From NCBI GenBank assembly GCA_950295325.1, contig OX485807.1:44174440-44238439 (forward strand): a stretch of DNA of 64,000 nucleotides. Direction: 5' to 3'. Shown piece after piece: positions 33,701 through 44,148 of the stretch; positions within the stretch are counted from its first letter, which is position 1; each line of letters begins with the position of its first letter. The translations under genes and the position numbers were made by a program. The stretch comes from Polytrichum commune. Taxonomy: Eukaryota; Streptophyta; Polytrichopsida; Polytrichales; Polytrichaceae. The notes under the pieces were generated by a model. That model did not search any database. It was not told the DNA's origin and saw nothing but the letters and a program-made list of their open reading frames with translations.

Positions 33701-35605
33701 AAATTCATTTTCTGTTGTACAATTCTAATTTGAAACATGAATCATCGAGTTTCATATCCTACTAGGCAAGTAGAGATTTTTATCCATCAGATATAAGGGA
33801 TACATATCACGTGAGAACTAAAGACAACCTTTGATTTGTGTCGGTCAACGCAATTGTCTGTGACCTCTGAAGATATGCAAGGTCTGAAACTGGTTGTCAC
33901 ATTTTCCTCAAGGGGTGTAAGTTACTGGACTTAGGATGTGGAACCAATGATCCATAAAAACCAAAAGGGAAATGAATTGTCTCCTCTTAAGTTCATCCCA
34001 AATGGTTCTGAAGTTTTTTTTTGTTACTTTTCATTGGATGTTGGTTCAGGAAATCTCTTTGTCTAGTGCTTTACTAAATGTATGCATAGATGTCCTCAAA
34101 TTGTTTAGGTCAATCATGGCTTAGCACATTTTTACATATGCTCTGTGAGCACACCTTAACGCTGATGAACCTATTGCTGAAAGGCAGTTAATTTTTTCTA
34201 TACATTTATGCTCGAAATATTTGTGGATGCGGTGTATAAATTTGATATCAAATACTCTTTCATGGTGAGTATATTCAAATATGAGCACCTCATGTCTGTT
34301 GTATGTAGAGAAAGTGAAGGCCCCGTTCATATGGAGGTGGACATTAGAACAGCCAACCAGTTATAGCAGAATTTATTTCATTTATTTTCCATTGTCTCTT
34401 CAAGCAAATCAACCTAGAGCTCCTCCTATCTCTTTTGTATTGTTTCATGTGTTTCCAGCTCCCTTGAGATTCTAGAGGTTGAATGTGGAGCTACTTTTGC
34501 ATATCTTTATTGATCCTTTAAGTGTTTTTTTTGTGGTTTATTGATCTTAATTTAAGATACATGGGCCTTATGTGGTCACTCTTCTTGGTTGGACACCTCT
34601 AATTGAGTGGTATATGGCAAGGCTTTGAGTCAAAGAACGGACACTAAAAAGACATGCATCAGGGTGGGATTGAACTATGTACTCAAAACGTATACACCAT
34701 TCTAGGTTCAGAAGTGAACATCACAATTGGGAGGGGTCTATGTTATCACTTAAAGAGAAGGAGAATCCTTGCTTTGGCCTCCTGTATTCATTGCATCTCA
34801 TGAAACTCCAATTATGATGAAACTTGAAATGACAATTTTCGCGATACGCAATTGCTTACCAGCCAGAAAAGAAATATATGTGGAGTTGGAAGTGCCCACA
34901 ATAATAGGACCACATACCTTAGTTTCAGATACTCATATTTTCTGATTTATATTTCTGATGTGACTCGCATTGTTTGCAGCATCAGAAGCTGCAGCTTGGG
35001 GAGGCACTCCTCCTGTCAAGCCTGTAGTAGAAGATCAAGCACAACCTGCAGAGACACCTATTGAAAAGACTCCTGTGCCTGAGCAGGAGAAGAGCCAAAA
35101 TGTTGAATCTGTAGGAAAATCTAGTGAGAGTGTAAGTTAATGTCAGCAAATTTTGCAATGCTTTGCAAATGATGAAAGTAATTGGTAGTAAACTGGAGCT
35201 TTGAGTGGTGAGTTTGTGCATTGTAACGGCATCTTTTATGACCTCTTCCTTCTTGTGTCTATGTTGCTTTATGTAGCATTCTGTTGCAAGTTTTCTATTA
35301 TGTCCTCATCCACTACTTGTTGACAAAGGCATCCATTTTTTGGATATGGCTTTTTCACCGAGTCCAAGGTAATTGTTGATGTGTTTGGTTTAAGGACCAA
35401 CTTGTAGTTGCTACTTATGATTATAATGTGGGGTTCTTCCAACTTCTGCTTGTTGAAAATCCTCCTAAGATAATGCGGATCATCAAACTTCGGTTATCAT
35501 TTACTTCGTTTACATATTCTCCTGCAAAATGAAAACAATGTTATTTTTACTTCAAAGATGCAGGAAGGCTATGAAGAAGTTCCCATCACAACTCCCTTTG
35601 GATAA
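30730..35605 (+). CDS. HCF106: HCF106 / TatB subunit of the thylakoid twin-arginine translocase
   Basis: Seven exons: 30730-30967, 31920-32044, 32609-32668, 32885-33029, 33586-33684, 34980-35131 and 35564-35605. All phases agree, giving 286 aa. Residues 1 to about 92 are Ser/Ala/Arg-rich, a plastid transit peptide. The mature part begins near SLLGVGAPEALVIGVVALLV, the single membrane span with its conserved early Glu (E102). The FGPKGLAE hinge and the amphipathic helix VARTLGKSLRSFQPTIKELQ follow. Next come the EFKATLEQEIGLDEL segment, a Pro-rich linker and the YTTEDYVRITEEQAKALV helix characteristic of HCF106 rather than Tha4. The protein works with cpTatC in binding twin-arginine precursors at the thylakoid. 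The start ATG is followed by a second in-frame ATG at once (MMVAM), so the exact start is uncertain by one codon. Intron 1 has a tandem array, intron 2 a minisatellite, intron 4 a family C MITE and intron 5 a family B MITE. Confidence 0.93.
31085..31919 (+). repeat. Intron 1 tandem array (~204 bp units) abutting the exon-2 acceptor
   Basis: Four units marked by 'ccaccagctagctctcc' near 31131, 31334, 31539 and 31769. Each unit includes 'cccctgttttcatg', 'gagagaatgctgttt' and 'gtgagattaattgtggt'. The last unit runs directly into the real acceptor as 'gtgagattgattgtggt'. Two units contain 'tttcag|gtgagatt' (junctions at 31248/31249 and 31453/31454), which join a pyrimidine-rich acceptor to a consensus donor with no exon between them. 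Confidence 0.85.
32217..32380 (+). repeat. Minisatellite, ~42 bp x 4 (HCF106 intron 2)
   Basis: Units start at about 32218, 32260, 32301 and 32343 and read 'gggttcttatattcttgaat' then 'caagtacatggagctga'. The repeats are imperfect. Located in intron 2, 170 bp after the exon-2 donor. Confidence 0.8.
33070..33423. mobile_element. Family C foldback MITE, copy 4 (HCF106 intron 4)
   Basis: About 350 bp. The right edge is complete (GTTGAGTTAGAGGAAAACTCTAATG) and the left edge worn (CTGTTGACTTTTCGTCGGGA). It begins only about 40 bp after the exon-4 donor at 33029/33030, so the insertion nearly reached coding sequence. Confidence 0.8.
34553..34921. mobile_element. Family B MITE, copy 1 (HCF106 intron 5)
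   Basis: Terminal repeats TTAAGATACATGGGCC on the left and GGACCACATACCTTAG on the right. About 369 bp. The interior includes 'gagtggtatatggcaag' and 'caaagaacggacactaaaa', also seen in family A, so the two are related. It ends about 58 bp before the exon-6 acceptor. Confidence 0.8.
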
Positions 35606-36164
35606 CAAAGTGTAGAAACTTATGGACTCACAACTACACTGGCGACAACAATAATCTCCTCTTTTATTTAAAATATTGAGGGTGATGTTCAATCTTGGAC
35701 TCATGATTTTATGAAAGGAATCTGACATGCTCTAACAACCCATCATCTTTCATCCAAATTGAGTCAATCCTTGCCTGTAACCAAACAAATTATTTATACC
35801 CTCAAAGCACTAGGTGACTACTAAAAGTCTTTGTAGCCTGCATACTTCAATGAGTAAGTGTGACTACCCAAATAAGCTACTAATGGAACCTTCCCAGATG
35901 ATGTCAATCCATTTGTTTTGACCTGTCCACTTTTTTATGAACTCAAATCACAGCCTGCGATGGTGCTGTTGAAGAATGATGGACAAGTGTACCTATCCAT
36001 TCAAAATATACATAGGAATCTGGAATGGTCTTAAGTTTCTTCCACTGAACATTCCTGGAGTACGGAAAAACTCAAACCTCTTGGACTTTTGTAGGTAAAC
36101 TTTGGCGGCTGCAATTGTGGGTCGGAGATGCCAAGTGGCATATATGTAGTAGTTTGAGAATCAA
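35606..36164. other. 3' flank of HCF106
   Basis: The 3' UTR and spacer. AT-rich; no additional gene is seen. Confidence 0.45.
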
Positions 36165-36375
36165 TGAACGGGAAGAACCGGCTGCTAGTTACAGATGCAC
36201 CGGTTGAGTTTGAGAAATAACCGGTTGAAGTTCAGGAAAATTACCGATCATTTAGAGGGAATTTATAGAATATACCCCAATCTAAAACCGAAAGATGCAA
36301 CATGTAACCGGTTGGATTGGAAACGCTAGGATTTCGACCGATTATGCCCAAAAATTTCCCCGGACACTTTTGAGG
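36165..36375 (-). repeat. Family D repeat, copy 2
   Basis: Inverted relative to copy 1. It begins 'caatgaacgggaagaaccgg', carries ACCGGTTGAG and ACCGGTTGGA words, and ends at 'tttccccggac'. Confidence 0.7.
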
Positions 36376-37333
36376 ATCGAAGCAATGCACGGACAAGTTG
36401 CATGCGACAGGAATCATGGTTCATCATCTTATGGCGAGGATGATAGTACCACTGCTGCAGGTACTTCTACTTCCTCCTACTCCGGGACTTCCTTGTGACG
36501 CCAGTTTTTTTTGGCCACCTTCCGTATTTACTACCACTCTCAGTCCATTGTGGGCACTATTGACATAATTTATGAGCAAATCCAAGTATTCGGAGGGCGA
36601 CTCAACTCAATTCGAAGCTTAGCATCATAACTTATTAGGTAGGTGGATTGTTGATGATGATGGGTTTCGAGCATTTTTACATGCCGGGCTTACAACAATC
36701 TTGGAATTTCTAGAACCCTACCCTACCCCTCTGATCGGACTTACTCGTCGTATTGTTTGAATGGTTTGCGATCTGCTGCCTGAGATTGCAGAGATATTTT
36801 TTTGGGAGCGTGAAATACCATTCGATCATGGATGGGTTTAGGGTGGGTGTTTGAGGTTTTGGATCTGTGGGGTTATGTGGGTTGTGTCGGTACCTTTTCA
36901 AAAAGTAGGCTACTGTCGGCTTACTTGTTCAATTTTTTCTGCCAAATTTGAATTACACCTCGATTGCGCTTGCTTAATTACTCAAGTTGCATAATTCTTC
37001 TTCTTTCTCTTCCTCCTCCTTGGTTTGTAAGATGACGTTTTTCTGGTTTGATCTTCTCATGTTGGATCTTTGGGGACTGAGGTTATGTGTGTTGTGTCGG
37101 TACTTTTTTAGAAAGGCTACTCCCGGCATACCTTATTTCTTCAAAAAACTTTCTACCAGATTTGAAATACACCTCGATTTCACTTGCTTAACACTCAAGT
37201 TGCATTATCCTTCTTCTTCGTCTCTTCTTCTTCCGTGTGACTAAGGTCCAAATCGTATCTGATGTTCACCTCGGTTTGGAAGACGATGTTGTTGTGTTTT
37301 GCTTTTCTCATGTTGGGGTTATGTCACAGATCG
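36376..37333 (+). promoter_or_regulatory. Upstream region of the amylase gene with a ~235-bp tandem duplication
   Basis: Two related blocks lie at about 36865-37030 and 37080-37250. Both read 'gttgtgtcggtac', 'aggctact', 'tttgaa-tacacctcgatt', 'cacttgctta' and 'ctcaagttgcat', then a TTCTTCTTC pyrimidine stretch and a GTnnGTAAG/GTGACTAAGG end. Pyrimidine-rich tracts just upstream of plant start codons are common in leaders. This duplicated block may therefore hold alternative leader/promoter sequence. Confidence 0.6.
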
Positions 37334-40300
37334 ATGGCTTCATGTGTTATAACTTCACAGGCATCGGGAACGATCATAAAAGAAACGTTCCCCTCCTCCT
37401 GCTACACATCGTCCAACCATCACTCGGTGCGAGTGAAATGTGCTCCGAAATCAAGAGTGTCTCTATTTCCTTCACTCTCAGCTGCTACTACTTCTTCTTC
37501 TTCTTCCAGAAAGAGGAATTTGAGGAGTGTTATGAGAGTAGTGGGGGCTGCATCCGCTACCTCGGAAGCAGAGAATGTGCAGGCTGAAGAAGTTCTGGAG
37601 CAAGTAGGTGAATCACGGGGTGGCAACATCAAAGCTGACCCTCTCAGAATCATCTTGTTCCAGGTAAACAAACCTTATTTTTGTTGGGAATTTATCGCCG
37701 CTACTGCTGCTTTTGTCAGCAATTTCGTGTTTGCTGCAAGTGCTTAAGCTCCACTTCTTGTGACTGCTGGCTTAACCCTCTGGATCATCTTCTTGACGAC
37801 TACTGATATGTTTGTTAAGTGTTTCTCTATGTTATGTTTGTGGGTTTTCAATATTGGGAGCTGAATTCCCCGTCCAAGAATGATGACTACTGATATGTTT
37901 GTTACGTGTTTCTCTATGTTATGTTTGTGGGTTTTCAATATTGGGAGCTGAATTCCCCGTCCAAGAATGATGACTACTGATATGTTTGTTACGTGTTTCT
38001 CTATGTTATGTTTGTGGGTTTTCAATATTGGGAGCTGAATTCCCCGTCCAAGAATGATGACTACTGATATGTTTGTTACGTGTTTCTCTATGTTATGTTT
38101 GTGGGTTTTCAATATTGGGAGCTGAATTCCCCGTCCAAGAATGGAACTGGAGCAGTGAGAATTTATCAGGCGTGTGATTGTTGTCATCAATTTGGTGTTT
38201 GCTGTCATTGTTGATTGCAACAAATACTTGAGCTCTAATTCTTCTGATCGTCTTCTTGATGACTAATGTTATGTTTTCTAAGTCTTTTTCTCCATGTTGT
38301 GTTTGTGGGTTTCCAATGTTATGAACGGAATTCCCGTCTGAGAATGGAGCTGAACAAATTCGCATTTGCTATCACTATTGATTGCAATAAATAGTTGAGC
38401 TTAAACCCCCTGGGTTAACTTTGTGACGAGTACTAATATTATGTTTCGTAGTCTTTTCTCCATGTTATGTTTGTGGGTTTTCAATGTTGGAATGGAATTA
38501 CCCGTCTGAGAATGGATCTGGAGCAGGGCGTGGGATTGCATGAAACTCAAGATTCTTTGTTATTTTATTGATAAACTTCAATGTAAGATGGTGTTTTGAT
38601 TATCTATGGGCTTAAAGTAGGAACTCATATTGGCCGCTACTGCTTTTGTCAACAATTTCGCATTTTCTGTTACTGTTGATTGCAACAAATACTTGAGCTC
38701 TACTTCTTCTGACTGCTGACTTGACCGTCTGGATCATCGTCTTGATGACTACTGATATTATGTTTTCTAAAGTCTTTTTCTCCATGTTATGGTTGTGAGT
38801 TTTCAATGTTGGGAACTGAATTTCCCGTCTGGGATTGGCCCTGGACCAGTGGCCTGGAGTTGCATGAAACTTGAGATTCTTTTATCTTTGTTCATTTTTG
38901 ATAACTTTAGTGTAAGATGATAATGTTGTGAATTTATCTATGGGTAAAAATTAGGGATTCAATTGGGAGTCGTGGAGAAGCCCCTCCTGGTATGATGAGC
39001 TAGGACAAGTTGCTGAGGATCTCGCTGACTCGGGATTCACTGACGTCTGGTTTCCACCATCCACGCATTCTGTGGCTCCTCAAGGTAAATAACAATTTTC
39101 TGCTACCCTGAATTTCACTGGTATATATGTCACTTTTGTGGAGAGACCAAATTGACTTCAGAGGAGGCTCTTTGTTTCATCCTCTTCTCATGATCTCTTT
39201 CACATGCAATTTCAAAAGCAGACAATGGGTTGGTAAACATGCGACTGTAAATACATCACTGCTAGTCAGGTATGTGGTCCTATTGTTGGCACTTCCAGCT
39301 CCACAGATGATTTTGGCTGTTGAATTTAATCGGAAATTGTCTCATCCAGTTGGCAATTGAGAAGTCGTGCAGATTGTCATGTCATGTCATGTCATGTAGT
39401 AGTCAGGCAATGGCAGGGTCATCTGTCATTTTGGGTGTTAATGTGCCTCGTATCCAATCATGAATAGACATGTCACCAAATCACGTTGCATAGCTTGATC
39501 ACTATGCGGCCTGAATTTCAATTTCTGCAGGATACATGCCGGGACGACTATACGACTTGAATGCATCACAATATGGAGACGAGACAAAGTTGAAAGAGGT
39601 GATTGACAAATTCCATGGGCTCAGAGTGCGATGCATTGCTGATATAGTCATCAACCACCGATGCGGAGAATTCCAAGATGAGCGTGGCGTGTGGTGCATT
39701 TTTGAGGGTGGAACGCCCGATGAGCGCCTTGATTGGGGTCCATGGGCCATTACGAGTGATGACTATGAGTACACGGACGGGTCTGGAAATCCCGACACAG
39801 GAGCCGATTTTGGAGCTGCCCCAGATATCGATCACACAAACGAGCGCGTCCAACGGGAGCTCAGCAGCTGGATGCTGTGGCTAAAAACCGACATTGGCTT
39901 CGACGGGTGGCGGTTTGATTTTGCAAAGGGCTATGCGGGGTACTACGTTGGGATGTACTGCAAGAACACCATGCCCGAATTTGCAGTTGGTGAGGTGTGG
40001 AACAGCCTCAATTACAGTTTTGGGCAATTGGATTTCAACCAAGATGGTCACCGGCAAGATTTGGTGAACTGGGTGCATGCAACGGATGGCATTGCGACGG
40101 CTTTTGATTTTACAACCAAGGGCATTTTACAAGAAGCTGTGAACTTTCAGTATTGGAGGCTGAAGGATGCAAGGGGTCGGCCACCCGGGATGATTGGGTT
40201 TTGGCCAGAGAAGGCGGTTACGTTTATCGATAACCACGACACTGGTTCGACGCAACGGGAATGGCCGTTCCCTTCCGACAAAGTGATGCAAGGCTATGCA

Positions 40301-41196
40301 TATATTTTGACTCACCCTGGCACCCCATGTGTGGTAAGTTCAGCTCCCTGCCTCCTGCATGACCTGTAGGTTTTCCTGTCTCAAGGTATGTGGGCCTTAT
40401 GTGGTCACTCTTCTTAATTGGACACCTACAATTGAGTGTATAGTGGTATATGGCAAGCCGTGTAGTTAAGAATGGACATTAAAAATAGATGACTGGACTA
40501 TGAGCTCAAAATTTATACACCATTCTAGTTTCAATTGTGAACACCACAGGAGGAGAATCTTCACTTTGACCTACTGTAACTACTGCATCTCAACTCCGTT
40601 TCTGAAACTTGAAATGAGAATCTACATGATTTGCAATTGCTAACTGGATGAAATAATTCCCGAGCTGATCCAACAACCATAAATGTATGTGGAGTTGGAA
40701 CCGCCCACAATAGGGCCACACACCTTAATAATTGTAAAGATGTTGTATGTTTTTCTCTTCTGTGTATTAATGCTACCATCTGTTGGCATGTTGACCAAAT
40801 TAGACTCTGCTCAAGCCGACTTGGTCTAATGATAAGTCTGAAATTCCTATCTCCAGAACCTGTTACGTGAGTTTATTTTTGTTTCTTCCACCATCACTCA
40901 TGTGCTTCACTTCCATGTGCATATTGCAGTTCTATGACCATTATTACATTTGGAAGCTAAAGGTGGAAATCAGAGCACTCCTGGAGACCCGAAAGCGCAA
41001 TGACATCAAAGCCAATAGCAAATGTACAATTCTGGCTGCTGAGCATGACTTCTACATGGCATCTATAGAGGATGGGCAAGTATTGGTAAAACTTGGTCCC
41101 CGCTTTGACATTGGGGAGCTTGCACCCAGTTTAGAAAAGTATGATATAGCAGCCTTTGGGATCAACTACTGTGTTTGGGAGAGGAAGAAAACCTAA
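37334..41196 (+). CDS. Alpha-amylase, GH13, with predicted plastid-targeting extension
   Basis: Four exons: 37334-37663, 38955-39084, 39531-40333 and 40930-41196; phases agree, 509 aa. Residues 1 to about 100 are Ser/Thr/Arg-rich with few acids early, like a chloroplast transit peptide. The catalytic barrel starts at RIILFQ|GFNWESW. Conserved regions are visible: [22 protein letters not shown] (nucleophile Asp about 283), AVGEVW (acid Glu about 308) and FIDNHDTGS (Asp about 390). FYDHYY and the C-terminal beta domain end with VWERKKT. The segment [13 protein letters not shown] with [16 protein letters not shown] matches the AMY1/AMY2 type more than plastid AMY3, and the CBM45 modules of AMY3 are missing. 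It hydrolyses alpha-1,4 glucan, in this case perhaps plastid starch. A start at 37262 in the same frame is possible but adds a hydrophobic, non-transit-like stretch. Confidence 0.93.
37798..38145 (+). repeat. 87-bp minisatellite, four near-identical units (amylase intron 1)
   Basis: Units start GACTACTGATATG at 37798, 37885, 37972 and 38059, an exact 87-bp period. Identity is almost complete, so expansion is recent. Since 87 is a multiple of three, the minus strand reads as a 29-residue protein repeat, which I regard as incidental because the array sits in an intron. Confidence 0.95.
38146..38954 (+). repeat. Older, diverged units and an acceptor-flank copy (amylase intron 1)
   Basis: Diverged copies of the 87-bp core recur near 38262-38350, 38430-38520 and 38755-38840 within larger units ('gcttttgtcaacaatttcgca', 'gattgcaacaaatacttgagc'). 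The segment before the exon-2 acceptor ('tttatctatgggtaaaaattag|ggattcaattgg') has a copy at about 38600-38632 ('ttatctatgggcttaaagtag|gaactcatattgg'), giving an acceptor-like AG at 38620. Confidence 0.75.
39267..39400 (+). repeat. Family B MITE fragment and GTCAT microsatellite (amylase intron 2)
   Basis: 'caggtatgtggtcctattg', 'cacttccagctccaca' and 'agaagtcgtgcagattgtca' match the left part of family B as at 55911. It breaks off at (GTCAT)4 near 39377-39396. Confidence 0.6.
40383..40729. mobile_element. Family B MITE, copy 2 (amylase intron 3)
   Basis: Left edge AAGGTATGTGGGCC and right edge GGGCCACACACCTTAA; 347 bp. The interior resembles copy 1 over its full length. It starts 50 bp after the exon-3 donor. 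Confidence 0.85.
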
Positions 41197-41876
41197 AAGG
41201 CCAACTCTTTCTTTGAATTTTTTCATATTCTGGGGCCAAGAATTGTTTCCTCAAAATAAGCTTGCTACTGTAATTACCAGCAACCATATCCTCTACATTA
41301 CATACACACCGTCAGGGTAGGTGAAATGGGAAAATTATTATGACTCGTTCCCTAAACCTATGAAATTGGTCATGTGATTCTTACATGAGCTTCCCTATAT
41401 AGGTATTGCATTGGTTTGTATGCCCAAGCGTCACTTTGGTATAGAAACACGATACTCTCCAGTCTCTAAATGAGACATTCAACAAACACATGGTGTGGTG
41501 AGGACATCACTTGCAATCCGTTATCAAGGTGTGTGTGCCCACACTATCTGCATAGTTTGTGCAAGCTACACCATTTTGTAGCAGATTTTTTGATGTTAGT
41601 AAAGTATAAGCTGGGATATATGAAATGCAATCATATGGAAGGCTGGTTTCTCTTTTGCTGATCATTCATTTTGTAAGACGGTAATGGAGATATCACAACA
41701 TTTGTGTAGTGATGGAAATTGAGGATTTGGATGGTCTATATTTATTCATATACTCTTTAGACTGGTTGATTTTTCAACATATGAGTCAAGATGTGATATT
41801 CCGTCTGTTTCACATTCTTGTTGGTCTAGGATTGTTGATGAGCAAACGAGATTCCACACAAGTTGAATGTCATTGT
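41197..41876. other. 3' flank of the amylase gene
   Basis: The 3' UTR and spacer; no gene is seen. Short frames at 41470-41661 and 41709-41972 lack any domain. Confidence 0.5.
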
Positions 41877-42179
41877 AAGGTATGTGGCCCTAATGTGGGC
41901 ACTTCCAAGTCCACTGACAATTTGGCCGTCGGATCAGATTGGGGATTGGAGAATTATAAGAGAGTTATCTGAAATATTCTCTCCCTAAGTGATTGCATAG
42001 GCATTCCCAATTGTATTAACTATGAAACCCAGATTGGTTGATATATAGTGTGCATGTAGTTGAATCTCAACACAACACGTGTCTTTTGGTGTCTGTTTTT
42101 GACAAACAAGCCTTGCTATATACCTCTCAAATACAGGTGTCAATTAAGAAGAGTGATCATATAAGGCCCACATACCTTA
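41877..42179. mobile_element. Family B MITE, copy 3
   Basis: Left edge AAGGTATGTGGCCCTAATG and right edge ATAAGGCCCACATACCTTA; about 303 bp. The terminal inverted repeats are the clearest in the family. Confidence 0.85.
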
Positions 42180-42391
42180 GTGAATGTAATTACTTTCAGA
42201 TCTCTTGTGCTCTAAAAGCATACATTGTTATAAAGACACCCGGGTGATATACCATGAAGGAGTCCAATTCAGCCGTAATTATCTGCGCTGATTATCCATA
42301 ATGGTGTCAACAATTTGCACACATATTGCTTGCATGATCAGCACTGTCCTTATCAACAGAACTATTCCCAATAGAAAGACCACATACATAT

Positions 42392-42983
42392 TAAGGTAGA
42401 CAACCCTTATTATATTACTTTTCTTATTAGGACACTTATATTTGAGTGGTGTGTGGTTAGGTGTGGCTCCAAGAACAAATACTAGAAAGACATGTGTTTA
42501 AAGAGATTTGACTATATGCTCAAAATATGATAACCAATAATGTTCAATAATCAACACTTTGGGGGGGGGGGGGGGGGGGGCTATACAATATGACCATTTG
42601 ATGAGCACAAGAATTTTCACTTTGATAATGGAATGAAGTAGAGTTTAAAGTCTAGGAAGCCATAAGGCTTATGGGACTAGAAATATATCAAGATGTTGAC
42701 AAAAGATTGATTCTCTAGAGTAATGGAGTGCAGTGGCCTTAGTAAGATACATGTTGATATCAACTTCATGGACCAATTGGAAGAAAGACTTGAGACTACC
42801 TAGTACTACGTTCTGAAACACGACGAACAAGATAATTCATGTGAGCTCCAAAAATTATGAAGAAAGTGGCTACGGCCTCAGTTTGGATTTGTGAACCATC
42901 TCGTACTACTCGCGTGATTCATATCCCTAGGAGAAGTAGGCTAGTGGGAAATAGTAACCATTTAAGGCCCATCTACCTTGTGC
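42392..42983 (+). mobile_element. Family A MITE, copy 3, with ~200-bp insertion and G20 tract
   Basis: Left edge TTAAGGTAGACAACCC and right edge GGCCCATCTACCTTG. The family sequence is interrupted at about 42637-42835 by unrelated sequence. A run of 20 G at 42561-42580 replaces the short G tract seen at the same place in other copies ('attgggaggg', 'ttggggggagc'). Confidence 0.75.
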
Positions 42984-44148
42984 GAAGGTCACCATTTCCA
43001 AATGTTTTGACCTAACATCCTCTTCTGATTGGAGACGAAGAGATCATGAGCCAAAACCCAACTGATAGAATTGGCAAATGAGTGGGTTGAGTTTCGAGAA
43101 GGCCAGCGAAGCGCATCTGCCACCAACCTACTACGAAACAGCAACGCTGATGCCATTAATATGAGCTTTGATTACAGACGGTACTCCCCTCCAGGACAGG
43201 CTTTCATGAGTGTCGCAGCGTACACCTTACAATTTATTGCCACTGGGGTAGGAAAAACATCACCACCATGATTGTCGCCTGCCTCCTCGCCTGTCAGATG
43301 TGATGAAATATTTGCTCAATTTATACAAATACTTGGCAACAATGGAGCTGGCGACAGACTTACCTTACGGCCTTTAAATGCTCAACATGCTCTTGGAAGA
43401 AGCTGTTTCTCTTGATTTTCCTTCCCTCCGTTAGATGCTTGCCACACAACCATTCTTCTACAAGGAACTCAAGCAAAGTGATTATTGTGTTTCCACACAC
43501 CATTCGTGACAAAGTAGATTTCTTTTCGAGAAGAATAGATTAATAACAGTGGATGCTGATTCTCGTCAACACGCCCATCATCATCTTCGTGTAAGCTTGT
43601 AGAGATGAAATGGCGAACATGGCAGCAGCAGCAGCGCAGTATCTGCACAGAATATGTGCAGGTGCTAATCCCTAATTAACCCCAAACCAGCTATTCCATC
43701 ATTGCAAGATAGATTGATTCGTAAGTTCCACTGGCGATGATTTTATTCACATCAAAGTTCATTTGTACAAGGGTAACTCGTCAAAAACACTGAAAGCTCC
43801 GGTTCAGGAATCTCATGTAGCTTACACATGAATCTGAAGCTCTTGGATCCCCAAATAGAGAGTTCTCAATCCAAGCAGAGAGAACTTGCAATGGAAACTG
43901 GAATTTAAAAGGCCAGCTTATACTCTGTTTTGAGCATCCACATCTTTGTGGCCACTCGCGCAGAAGCAGGAAACTGGTAAACCCGGTGTAAGACTATCCT
44001 CCGACCAACAAGCAGTTGAGGATGGAGAACAGATCATCGAGATCTGCTCTCTCTCACGACCAGTACCAACTCTGATCTATGTGTAACAATTGTGCGTAAA
44101 TTTGGTGGAAGCTGATCGCCTCTTGAGAATTTTGATAGGTTTAAGCTA
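42984..44148. other. Spacer and 3' flank of the BAHD gene
   Basis: The minus-strand BAHD gene ends at 44149, so its 3' UTR lies in the right part. A plus-strand frame of 66 codons at 43071-43271 has an even amino-acid mix (it contains RSASATNLLRNSNADAIN) but matches nothing I know. A short GCAGCAGCAGCAGCG run is at about 43623-43637. Confidence 0.4.

Noticed and set aside
37744-38223. 159-codon minus-strand frame with four 29-residue repeats
   Set aside because: It is the reverse reading of an 87-bp minisatellite in an amylase intron. The frame is open only because the unit is a multiple of three and lacks stops in one frame.
40795-40870. tRNA-like words near 'ccgacttggtctaatgataag'
   Set aside because: No cloverleaf can be completed: no T-arm GGTTCRANNCC and no acceptor stem pairing. 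It is amylase intron sequence.
43071-43271. 66-codon plus-strand frame with an even amino-acid mix
   Set aside because: Too short, no match I know and no supporting splice partner. Kept only as a note in the spacer description.
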